NCBI GenBank assembly: GCA_018303995.1 | Contig: JAGVXB010000003.1 | Span: forward strand, 1-33,321 | Length of the DNA stretch: 33,321 nucleotides | Source: Candidatus Pacearchaeota archaeon | GTDB lineage: Archaea > Nanobdellota > Nanobdellia > Pacearchaeales > GW2011-AR1 | Direction: 5' to 3' | Shown here: piece by piece, positions 16,089 to 24,285 of the stretch | Position numbering within the stretch: position 1 is the stretch's first letter | Layout of the letters: every line of letters starts with the position of its first letter | Notes under the pieces: model-generated | Databases searched by the model: none | Seen by the model: the letters and a program-made list of their open reading frames with translations, nothing else | Told to the model about the DNA's origin: nothing | Position numbers and translations under genes: made by a program

Positions 16089-16934
16089 TTAGTTCGAAAT
16101 AAACTCTGACTTTGCTACTAAGTCGTCTTTGTTTATGAAATTATAACAACCCATGAACCGAGTTTCTGCGAAGACACATACTTTGTCTCCTTCTTTTATT
16201 TCTTTATCTGGTTCTTCTGCTAGGAATGATTTGAATATTGGGCTTCCTGTTAAAACTTTTTTTACAACGTCTTTTCTTATTTTAATTACTGGCAAAAGAG
16301 TTGAGACTATCTCACCTGAAACTATCATTTTTCTTAACGGCTCTTCGTTTCCTTTTTTGTACTGTTCGACTAGTTCATCAAATTGATAAAGAGTTATTGC
16401 CGTGTCTTCTTTGAAAATGCCTGCTTGAACTCTTCTGAGTTCTAACATGTGTGCGCCAGTTATCTTTTTTCCTAAGTCGTCACATAATTTTCTAATGTAA
16501 GTTCCTGCTTGCACTTGCGAACTAAATAAGAAGTCATTTCTTTTTTTCTCTAATATTTTGAATGTTTTAATTTCACGGACTCGTTCGGCTCGCTTTACAC
16601 TTGAGCGCACTGGAGGCATTTGAGTTATTTTACCTATAAAACTATCTGCTAATTTTTGCAAGTCTTCTAAAGATATTTCTTCGTGGACTCTGATTATCCC
16701 TATGTAGGTTTTATCTCGATGCATTAAGTACTCGTTTAATCTGCATGCTCTGTTTAGAGCTACTGGTAAAACTCCTGTTACCATTGGGTCTAAGGTGCCT
16801 AGATGAGATGTTTTACTTAGACCTAAGGCGTTTTTTACATATTGAGAAACCCAGAAGCTTGTTGGTCCCGATGGCTTATCTATATTTATTATTCCGAATT
16901 CTAGTAACTCTTGAATTGTTTTTTGAGATTTCAT
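16089..16934 (-). CDS. cbf5: Cbf5/TruB-family tRNA/rRNA pseudouridine synthase
   Basis: 'GIINIDKPSGPTSFWVSQYVK', 'SHLGTLDPMVTGVLPVAL' (catalytic Asp), 'AGTYIRKLCDDLG', 'GAHMLELRRVQAG', PUA-like C-terminus. Confidence 0.93.
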   Translation of the reverse strand: MKSQKTIQELLEFGIINIDKPSGPTSFWVSQYVKNALGLSKTSHLGTLDPMVTGVLPVALNRACRLNEYLMHRDKTYIGIIRVHEEISLEDLQKLADSFIGKITQMPPVRSSVKRAERVREIKTFKILEKKRNDFLFSSQVQAGTYIRKLCDDLGKKITGAHMLELRRVQAGIFKEDTAITLYQFDELVEQYKKGNEEPLRKMIVSGEIVSTLLPVIKIRKDVVKKVLTGSPIFKSFLAEEPDKEIKEGDKVCVFAETRFMGCYNFINKDDLVAKSEFISN

Positions 16935-17052
16935 ATTTTTAGTATATTATGGGATGTTTTAAGCCTTAAGGTTCTAATTCATTTGAAGCTATCACAAGGC
17001 TATTAAATACCTATTATCTTGGGAAAATATGAATTATATGAAAGGAGGTATT

Positions 17053-18216
17053 ATGAAAAACACAAATATCAAAAAAACTTTGAGTTTGAAAAGGAGTTTT
17101 TTGGATGATCAAAGTGTAACTACTAAATCCAAACACTTTGACATAGTATTTACAGTTCTTCTTGCATCTATTCTTTTAGTATCTGCATTTGCTGGCGCAC
17201 TTGAAGTAGGAGATGTACTTGGTACAAGCACTGCTGTTTCTGGCGCTGCTTCAGTTGCTGGTTCAATAAGCGTTGCTGATGCTTTAGAAACGGAGGTTGA
17301 GATTGAAAATGAATTTGAGACTTCAACGAAAAATACTGTTTCAAAAGGACAGGGATGGATAGTAACTGGCGGAAAGGGCGCGTTGCTTGAAATATTGTTT
17401 GTAAGCAAAGAAGGAACAACTTCTGATGGTTCTGTTGATAGTGTTTCAAGAGGTTGGCTTAGAGCTGGAAATTTAAAGCTCAAACTTGAGTCAACTGTAA
17501 GCACTTCAACAAGCAAGGTTTTTGCGGTAACTGCAGGAGACGGTTCTGTCAGGGGAATATTGGCTCTTACAAAAACATCTCAGGCATATCAGGAAGGATT
17601 TGCCGTATGGAACGGAGACCTCAAACTAATATTAAAGAATGGGGAATCTTTTGATTCTAAAGTGACTCTTGCGATAGAAGAAAAACAGTCTTCTGGAAAA
17701 GGAGTAAGCAATAGAGGAAGTGGAAATGGTGGAGGAGTTAATTCGGCTACTACCGGAATATTAGAACTTGGAGGCAATAGTTTCACATTAGTTGGAGAAT
17801 CTAACAAGCCTCAGAAACTTGAATTCAAACTTAAATCTTCTAGTGGAGCTGTTGGAGAATTAAAGCTGGAAAGCGGAGATTTGAAGACATATACTGGAAA
17901 AATTGAAATTGAAGGCGGTTCTGACAGCGAGGAGATAAAAGGAAAAGTTTCTGCAACACTAAATCGTGAAGGAAACACTTTATATGGACCTATTAGAGTT
18001 GAACTTGATGGCTCATCTGCTACAGATTTAGCAGTTTTAGAAGGAACTATTAAGATAGCTCTTTCTTCTGAGAAAGCTAAAATTAGTAAAGATGATTCAA
18101 TAGATAGCGATGACTCTGACGATTCTGAGGACTCTAATGATGACTCTAAGAATGAAAAATCAATTTCTAAAGATAAAGGATTCTGGAAGAAATTTAAATC
18201 ATTTTTCGGGAACTAA
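17053..18216 (+). CDS. secreted/surface protein with Asp/Ser-rich C-terminus
   Basis: Start reassigned to ATG 17053, preceded by AAAGGAGGT (Shine-Dalgarno-like). Hydrophobic signal 'IVFTVLLASILLVSAFAGA', C-terminal 'DDSIDSDDSDDSEDSNDDSK'. Confidence 0.75.
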   Translation: MKNTNIKKTLSLKRSFLDDQSVTTKSKHFDIVFTVLLASILLVSAFAGALEVGDVLGTSTAVSGAASVAGSISVADALETEVEIENEFETSTKNTVSKGQGWIVTGGKGALLEILFVSKEGTTSDGSVDSVSRGWLRAGNLKLKLESTVSTSTSKVFAVTAGDGSVRGILALTKTSQAYQEGFAVWNGDLKLILKNGESFDSKVTLAIEEKQSSGKGVSNRGSGNGGGVNSATTGILELGGNSFTLVGESNKPQKLEFKLKSSSGAVGELKLESGDLKTYTGKIEIEGGSDSEEIKGKVSATLNREGNTLYGPIRVELDGSSATDLAVLEGTIKIALSSEKAKISKDDSIDSDDSDDSEDSNDDSKNEKSISKDKGFWKKFKSFFGN

Positions 18217-18285
18217 ATTTTTCTTTTTTTTCTTTTTTATTTTTTATTTAGGAGGGCTTAAAAAGATAAGCTCTGTTTAATTTGT

Positions 18286-18702
18286 ATGTCTAACAAAGCA
18301 AAGGGGTCTAAGAATGAACGCGAGTTATTACAGTTGCTTACAGACCATGGATGGAAGGCCGCTCGCGTGGCTGGAAGTGGAATGAATGACAATACTTTTT
18401 GTGATTTGATTGCTGGAAAGATTAATTGCAAGCCTTATGCTGTCGAAGCTAAATCTTCTAAGAGCCCTAGGATTTATATTACTAAGCAACAGATTGATGA
18501 TTTTATGCAATTCTCTTATTTGATGGGTTTAAATCCTGTGATTGCTGTTCGTTTCAATAGGGAGGGTTGGTTATTTTTAGAGCCTAAACAACTTGAAGAT
18601 TCTGGAGTTAATTGGGTAGTTAATTTGAAGAATGCTAAAGTTGTCGGGAAAAGGTTTAGTCAGTTTTTTGAACCTGTGGTTGATGAAGGGAATGTTATTT
18701 GA
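18286..18702 (+). CDS. hjc: archaeal Holliday junction resolvase Hjc
   Basis: 'KGSKNERELLQLL...AARVAGSG...DLIAG...YAVEAKSSK...IYITKQQIDDFMQFS' with the Glu/Asp/ExK catalytic set. Confidence 0.93.
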   Translation: MSNKAKGSKNERELLQLLTDHGWKAARVAGSGMNDNTFCDLIAGKINCKPYAVEAKSSKSPRIYITKQQIDDFMQFSYLMGLNPVIAVRFNREGWLFLEPKQLEDSGVNWVVNLKNAKVVGKRFSQFFEPVVDEGNVI

Positions 18703-18961
18703 TGTATGTAGACAATGGTCTTGAACCATATTTGTAATGTAAGTCTTCATCAATCATTTCTACTTTTACTTTTGAAGTATGTGAATATATAGACTTATTT
18801 CCTAATTTGATAACATTAACAAATTTTTCTTTAATTAATCGATTAACAATCTTTCTTACATCTTTTAAATTTATACATAATATTTCTGAGGTTATCTGGG
18901 GAAAAGTTTTAACCTCTGAGCAATCTATTAAAGTTAATACCTTTTTAATTAATAAATCCAT
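18695..18961 (-). CDS. small winged-helix-like regulator
   Basis: 88 aa; 'TFPQITSEILCINLKDVRKIVNRLIKEKFVNVIKLGNKSIYSH' resembles a wHTH. Confidence 0.55.
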   Translation of the reverse strand: MDLLIKKVLTLIDCSEVKTFPQITSEILCINLKDVRKIVNRLIKEKFVNVIKLGNKSIYSHTSKVKVEMIDEDLHYKYGSRPLSTYIK

Positions 18962-18964
18962 TTT

Positions 18965-19915
18965 TTATTTGAGATTATTCTTACTAATATATTCATAAGC
19001 CGAGAATGCTGCTGTGCAACCGTCTGCTACGCCCGTAATTAATTGCTTGAATGGTTTGTCTGTGACGTCTCCGGCTGCGAAAGCGCCTTGGATGTTTGTT
19101 TCGCTGGTTTTATGGTCTAGAATTATCTCGCCTTTTTCGTTTGTTTTTATTCCAATGGTTTTTGCCAAGTCTGAAATTATTATATGCCCTATTGCGATGA
19201 ACACGCCTTGTAGTTCTAACTCTTTATTTCCATTGTAAGGTTTGTCTAAGACTACTCGTTCTACAAACTGCTTGCCTTTAATCTCTGTAATGTTAGTATT
19301 ATTTATTATTTCTATTTTTTTATTTTTCGTGACTCGGTCATAATTTATTGGTTCAGGCCTTATTTTTTCTCCTCTGTAAATTATGTAAACTTTTTTTGCA
19401 TGTTCTGCTACGACCATTGCATCTTTTACTGCTGAATCGCTTCCACCTACTACTGCCACGGTTTTATTTTTGTAAAATGGCGCGTCGCATAAGGCGCAGT
19501 AAGCTACTCCTTTATTTTCAAATTCTTTTGAACCTGGAACGTCTAATTTTCTCCACTTAGTTCCCGTCGCAAAGAGGATTGTCTTTCCTTTGTACTCGGT
19601 TTCGCTTGTTTTTACTACAAAGTCTGATTTGTCTTTTTTTACTTCATCTACTTTTTCTTCTTTTAATGTGACTAAGTCGTAAGATTTTGCATGTTCTATC
19701 AGTTTATCTGCTAATTCTGTTCCGGTAAGCCGAATAAAACCTGGGTAGTTCTCTACTACGTTTGTTGTAGTTATGACGCCGCCTAAAGGCATTTCAGAGC
19801 CATGAGAATGTCCTAGACATAGAGTTTTTAGACCTAGACGGGCACCGTACATTGCTGCTGCAAGACCTGCTCCGCCTGCGCCTATTATTATGAAATCGAA
19901 TTCATTATTTTTCAT
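18965..19915 (-). CDS. trxB: thioredoxin reductase-like flavoprotein
   Basis: 'GAGGAGLAAAMYGARLGL', redox-active 'YCALCDAPFYKNK', 'GGSDSAVKDAMVVAEHAKKVYIIYRG', 'GAFAAGDVTD'. Confidence 0.92.
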   Translation of the reverse strand: MKNNEFDFIIIGAGGAGLAAAMYGARLGLKTLCLGHSHGSEMPLGGVITTTNVVENYPGFIRLTGTELADKLIEHAKSYDLVTLKEEKVDEVKKDKSDFVVKTSETEYKGKTILFATGTKWRKLDVPGSKEFENKGVAYCALCDAPFYKNKTVAVVGGSDSAVKDAMVVAEHAKKVYIIYRGEKIRPEPINYDRVTKNKKIEIINNTNITEIKGKQFVERVVLDKPYNGNKELELQGVFIAIGHIIISDLAKTIGIKTNEKGEIILDHKTSETNIQGAFAAGDVTDKPFKQLITGVADGCTAAFSAYEYISKNNLK

Positions 19916-19968
19916 TATGTCTATGATTTGACTAAAAGTTATATAAACTTATCTTTGCTTTGATTGTA

Positions 19969-20427
19969 ATGAAGAAGTCATGGACTATAATAATTGTTAT
20001 TATAATTTTAATAGGGTTTTTTATATGGTCTGAACGAGAACAGCCACAAATACTGACCGATGGCCCTAAAGTGTGTTTTGGAGAGACTTGTTTTAATGTT
20101 GAGATTGTAGATACTCCTGCCGAAAGAGAAATTGGGTTGATGAATCGCGTTGAGCTTGATTCCGATTCTGGAATGCTTTTCGTCTTCGAAAATGAGGGAT
20201 ACTATCCTTTTTGGATGAAGAATACTTTAATTCCTCTTGATATGATTTGGATTGATAAAAATAATTCTATAATTGATATTAGGACTGCTTTGCCTTGTGA
20301 AGCCGATCCTTGTGAGGTTATAAGCCCTTCAGGAGATGCTTTGTATGTTCTTGAAATTAATGCTGATATTGCGTCTGAAAAGAGAATTATTACTGGAATG
20401 CAGGCAGAGTTTATTAATTTAAACTAA
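19969..20427 (+). CDS. DUF192 family exported protein
   Basis: 'ETPAERE.GLMNR'-like 'VDTPAEREIGLMNRVELDSDSGMLFVFENEGYYPFWMKNTLIPLDMIWID'. TATA-like TTATATAAAC about 25 nt upstream of ATG 19969. Confidence 0.9.
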   Translation: MKKSWTIIIVIIILIGFFIWSEREQPQILTDGPKVCFGETCFNVEIVDTPAEREIGLMNRVELDSDSGMLFVFENEGYYPFWMKNTLIPLDMIWIDKNNSIIDIRTALPCEADPCEVISPSGDALYVLEINADIASEKRIITGMQAEFINLN

Positions 20428-20429
20428 AA

Positions 20430-21155
20430 ATGGATAGAAAACATGCTTTAATTTTATCTTTTTTTATTACTTCTATTATTGCAGGAAACTTCTTATTTTT
20501 TACAGATGAAGGAATTGTTCGCGAGAATGTTGAAATTGCTCGTGTTTTAGATGGAGATACTGTCGAGTTATCTGATGGTAGGAAAATACGGCTTCTAAAT
20601 ATAAACACTCCTGAAAAAGGGCTTCCTTACTCGAATTTGGCAAAAGAATTTCTATCTAACTTCACTTTTGTCGGACTTGAGACTAGTGGGCTGGATAAAT
20701 ATGATAGAACTCTAGGCAGGCTGTATAATAATAATGAATATCTTAATTTAGAGATAGTTAGAAATGGAATGGCTCACAGTTATCTTGTTTTAGATGATGA
20801 GTCTTCTTTATTTGAGAAGGCGGAGAATTCTGCTCGAAAAAATGGGAAAAATATGTGGGAAAAATCCCCTTTTGCTGAATGTCTTGATGTAGAAATAAAT
20901 AAATATGATGAGTATGTTGATATTGAAGATTCATGTGATGTAGACTTTACAGGCTGGAATGTCAAAGATGAAAGCACAAAAATGTATAAGTTCAAAAAAG
21001 ATTTTGATAAATCAATTAGATTACACTCTACGAAGGGAAGGGATACCGAGTCAGACATTTATTGGGGCAGGGACAAAATATGGAATGACGACCATGACGA
21101 GATTTTTGTTCGTGATGTTGACGGTTTGCTTGTTTATTATTATTCTTACGGCTGA
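20430..21155 (+). CDS. secreted SNase-like nuclease with C-terminal lamin-tail-like (LTD) domain
   Basis: 'VARVLDGDTVEL.DGRKIRLLNINTPE'-type thermonuclease motif, 'DKYDRTLGRLY', then 'VDFTGWNVKDEST..YKFKKDF...IYWGRDKIWNDDHDEIFVRDVDGLLVYYYSYG' (LTD). Confidence 0.87.
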   Translation: MDRKHALILSFFITSIIAGNFLFFTDEGIVRENVEIARVLDGDTVELSDGRKIRLLNINTPEKGLPYSNLAKEFLSNFTFVGLETSGLDKYDRTLGRLYNNNEYLNLEIVRNGMAHSYLVLDDESSLFEKAENSARKNGKNMWEKSPFAECLDVEINKYDEYVDIEDSCDVDFTGWNVKDESTKMYKFKKDFDKSIRLHSTKGRDTESDIYWGRDKIWNDDHDEIFVRDVDGLLVYYYSYG

Positions 21156-21840
21156 GGCTTATGCTTTACGCCTGAACGAGATTGAGGCAAATCCTGAAGG
21201 TGATGACTCTGGATTTGAGTGGGTTGAGTTGTATTCTGCTGAGAGTGTTAGTCTCGAGGGGTATGTGTTGGACCATAATAGCAGTGGAGGACCTGTAAAT
21301 TTAAGTGGAAGTTTTCAGGGACTTTTTATTATTACATTTCCAAGTCAGTGGCTTAGAAATACGAATGAAGTTATTTATCTTAAGTTGAATGAAAATGTCA
21401 TAGATACTGCCGGTCCATTTACAGATAATAAGAAGAATAAAACATATAGTTTTTGCAATACTTGGATTTTTATTGCTGATAGCAGAAATGCTGAGAATGC
21501 TTGTTCTAGTTCTTCTGGTTCTGGAGGAACTCAAACGCAGACACAGATACAAAATCAGAGTCGACAAAGCTCAAATACTGAAGAGCGGGAGGAAGAAATT
21601 CCTAGAACAACTATTGAACAAAACAACAATCTTGAGGATAATAATCAAAATAACATAATCAATCTTGCTGATGATATTCCTATTCAGAAACCTAAGAAGA
21701 TATTCTTGAATGGCAAGACTACGGATAAAAATATTGATGTTGAAGTTACTAAAACATATAAGACTCGTGTTGGAGTAATTTATTTCTTTATAGCTTTGTG
21801 CGTTTTGTTAGTTGTGTTGATTGCGTCGAGAAAATTATGA
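21085..21840 (+). CDS. LTD (lamin tail)-like surface protein with C-terminal TM
   Basis: Start reassigned to ATG 21085 (MTTMTRFLFVMLTVCLFIIILTAEAYA signal peptide). 'LNEIEANPEGDDSGFEWVELYSAESVSLEGYVL' is LTD-like; C-terminal TM. Confidence 0.75.
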   Translation: MTTMTRFLFVMLTVCLFIIILTAEAYALRLNEIEANPEGDDSGFEWVELYSAESVSLEGYVLDHNSSGGPVNLSGSFQGLFIITFPSQWLRNTNEVIYLKLNENVIDTAGPFTDNKKNKTYSFCNTWIFIADSRNAENACSSSSGSGGTQTQTQIQNQSRQSSNTEEREEEIPRTTIEQNNNLEDNNQNNIINLADDIPIQKPKKIFLNGKTTDKNIDVEVTKTYKTRVGVIYFFIALCVLLVVLIASRKL

Positions 21841-22278
21841 TTATGCGCATGAACTAAGAATAACTTCTTTTGGAGCACAATTATTAATGTTTACTATTAA
21901 TGAATTTCCTGCTGATGCTGTATTTTTTGGTTCTAAATAAATTATTCTTTTACCTTCTATATCTTCAAAAGTGCATGATTCACATAAATATTTGCCACAT
22001 GAAAAATATTCTTGATCCAGTCTGAAACTTGTATCATATATTTTCTCATCTAGGGCAATATTAAAATTTACTTCTACTGTCCCGTCTGCATTTACACATG
22101 CACTTCGGACTTCTGAATTTTGAATAAAACAATCAACTGCTGGAGATAGAGTCTTTTCAAAATCTCCTGTAAAATCTTTTACATAACTCCATAGGGTGAA
22201 TATTGCAGATACACTAAGCAATATAAGAAGAGATATCTGAATTACTGAAGAAAAGCCTTTTTTATTTAAACTCTGCAT
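21841..22278 (-). CDS. pilin-like protein
   Basis: N-terminus MQSLNKKGFSSVIQISLLILLSVSAIFTLW. Confidence 0.65.
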   Translation of the reverse strand: MQSLNKKGFSSVIQISLLILLSVSAIFTLWSYVKDFTGDFEKTLSPAVDCFIQNSEVRSACVNADGTVEVNFNIALDEKIYDTSFRLDQEYFSCGKYLCESCTFEDIEGKRIIYLEPKNTASAGNSLIVNINNCAPKEVILSSCA

Positions 22279-23360
22279 GCTTTTGCTCCTACTTGTCTTG
22301 TATCTATTAATTTAATTAAATCCCCATTATGAGTTACTTCTACTAGAGGATCTTCTATGTCTTTTTTGACATAAAATGTTGTATCCTCTTGATAAGATAT
22401 TGTCTCTCCAGATAATGTATCCTCTTTGTCCGTATCTTGAGAATCTGTAAATATTGAATCTGGGTAACAGATATCTTCGTTAAAACATATCTCTCCAGTG
22501 CCTACCTCCTTTGGAGCGCAACCTTTTTCAAAGATATTTTCTGTTTTGGCAATTAAGTCATTTGAATTTGGTGTTATTTTTATGTTTACTAGTTCATCAT
22601 TGCATTGTTCTTCTTGACTTTCTATAATGCTTCCCGTAACCGTTACGTCTTGGGGTTTGTTTTTTTCTAGAAGTTTTGTTATTAAGACATTGTTGTATTT
22701 CCCATAATTACTTGTGGCTAAAGTTCTCATAACTCCTGCTGATATTGAGCGATAATATGTTGATTCTGAGCATTCTAACTCGCATGAGTCTATTTCTCCT
22801 TGGAATTTATCACATGAGGAAACGCAATTCTTTGCGCCTGAAGGTATTTTTGCTCCACCATATTCTTCTGCAAGATTTCCGAATGCGTGGCCGAACTCAT
22901 GAATTAAGACAGAGTCTTCATGCACTTTGTTTATGCTTAGCACGTTGCCGTAAGCTGAACTGCGTATATTTTTGGGCTCTTCTTTTATTACGGCTATATA
23001 ATCATGAGGGCATTGTTTTGCTAATTCTTGTATTTCTTTAGTATTACATAAAATAGCAATGCCTTTGTAATCCTTGCACTCTACTTCTTGTTCAATAACG
23101 CGAGTGTTGAAGTAATTTCTTTTGCCTTTGTAAGGTTCTGTGCTTAGTAAGACGTCAGTGTAATGCTGCGCATCCTCGACTGAAGAGATAAATAAGACGT
23201 CTATTCTGTCTTCGCCGTTATATTCTATGATCTTGCATAAATCTGTAGCTACTGGTTCTTGTGTGCTTGAAATTGACTCTTGCTGAATATTGAGATATCC
23301 GAAAATAGCTATTATTGCTATAATAGGTATAGACGTAAAAAGAAAACTCTTTGATTCCAT
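22266..23360 (-). CDS. membrane-anchored M64 (IgA peptidase)-like metallopeptidase
   Basis: 'DSVLIHEFGHAFGNLAEEYGG' with HExxH, N-terminal TM; overlaps the downstream pilin-like gene by 13 nt. Confidence 0.8.
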   Translation of the reverse strand: MESKSFLFTSIPIIAIIAIFGYLNIQQESISSTQEPVATDLCKIIEYNGEDRIDVLFISSVEDAQHYTDVLLSTEPYKGKRNYFNTRVIEQEVECKDYKGIAILCNTKEIQELAKQCPHDYIAVIKEEPKNIRSSAYGNVLSINKVHEDSVLIHEFGHAFGNLAEEYGGAKIPSGAKNCVSSCDKFQGEIDSCELECSESTYYRSISAGVMRTLATSNYGKYNNVLITKLLEKNKPQDVTVTGSIIESQEEQCNDELVNIKITPNSNDLIAKTENIFEKGCAPKEVGTGEICFNEDICYPDSIFTDSQDTDKEDTLSGETISYQEDTTFYVKKDIEDPLVEVTHNGDLIKLIDTRQVGAKACRV

Positions 23361-23391
23361 TGTTTAATGAGATTATATTCGCTTAAATAAG

Positions 23392-23691
23392 TTACTGACC
23401 ATAATTTCTTCTTCTTTCTTCTTCGGACCATGAGTCTACTTCATCTTTAACTTTTTTAGCATGTTCCCAAAAAGCTCTTCTTTTCGTTTCTGCTTCTTCG
23501 TCTCTTAATTTAGTTTCTGATTTAGTTAATACTTTGGGAGGTGTGTTAAAATTATATAGGCATTCGTTACTTGAACGGTTCACATAGAAACTGTCCCCTG
23601 CTAAATCTTCAAGAAGATTGCATAACCCTATTTTAGGATCTCCTGTTGGCCTGTAGTGTTCGCAAGTATAGCATGATATTTTAGAACCCAT
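23392..23691 (-). CDS. small cysteine-containing protein
   Basis: 99 aa; 'CYTCEHYRPTGDPKIGLCNLLEDLAGDSFYVNRSSNECLYN' four-Cys motif. Confidence 0.55.
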   Translation of the reverse strand: MGSKISCYTCEHYRPTGDPKIGLCNLLEDLAGDSFYVNRSSNECLYNFNTPPKVLTKSETKLRDEEAETKRRAFWEHAKKVKDEVDSWSEEERRRNYGQ

Positions 23692-23767
23692 TACTCTTTA
23701 TTTTAATTGGAGTTTATAATAATTTATGTGTCGGAAGATTTAAAATAGCAGTTATTTTTTACATGAT

Positions 23768-24283
23768 ATGACTGCTTTAACTGCTAAATTTATAATTGAG
23801 ATTCTTGGTAGGCCTGCTGAACATTTGAAAGCTGCTCTTACTGAGTTAGTTGATAAATTAGGCTCTGAAAAGGGTGTTGCTGTTCTTAATAAAGAGATTC
23901 ATGAACCTAAAAAAGTTGAAAAAACTGAGAATTTATGGACTACATTTGCCGACGTAGAGATGAGATTTGAATCACTACCGTTATTTTTTAATGCCATAAT
24001 GACTTATTTGCCTGCACATATAGAAGTTTATGAGCCAGATAGTTTCAAGCTTAATACTTTTGAAGTTAATGAATTTGCTAATTTTATTGTTAATAAATTG
24101 CATAATTATGATGCTCTTGCTAAAAGAATGATGGGTGAGAGAGACATATTGATTAGTAAATTAGAGTATCTTAGAAATGGTGGAGATATGAAAAAAGTTT
24201 TTGAGGTTCCTGAAATTAAAAAAGAAACTCCTAAGATAGAGAGCAAGATTGAAAAGAGAAAGAAAAGCAAGAAGAAAAAATAA
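23768..24283 (+). CDS. hypothetical protein with Lys-rich C-terminus
   Basis: 171 aa intact ORF. Confidence 0.65.
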   Translation: MTALTAKFIIEILGRPAEHLKAALTELVDKLGSEKGVAVLNKEIHEPKKVEKTENLWTTFADVEMRFESLPLFFNAIMTYLPAHIEVYEPDSFKLNTFEVNEFANFIVNKLHNYDALAKRMMGERDILISKLEYLRNGGDMKKVFEVPEIKKETPKIESKIEKRKKSKKKK

Positions 24284-24285
24284 TT

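Noticed and set aside
16865-16871. GGTCCCG inside truB resembling the tRNA-half acceptor strand
   Set aside because: Explained by the Gly-Pro codons of KPSGPTSF on the minus strand; no D-arm follows.
17109-17516. Antisense ORFs 17109-17516, 17168-17449, 17589-17807
   Set aside because: Shadow ORFs opposite a well-supported secreted protein gene; low-complexity translations.
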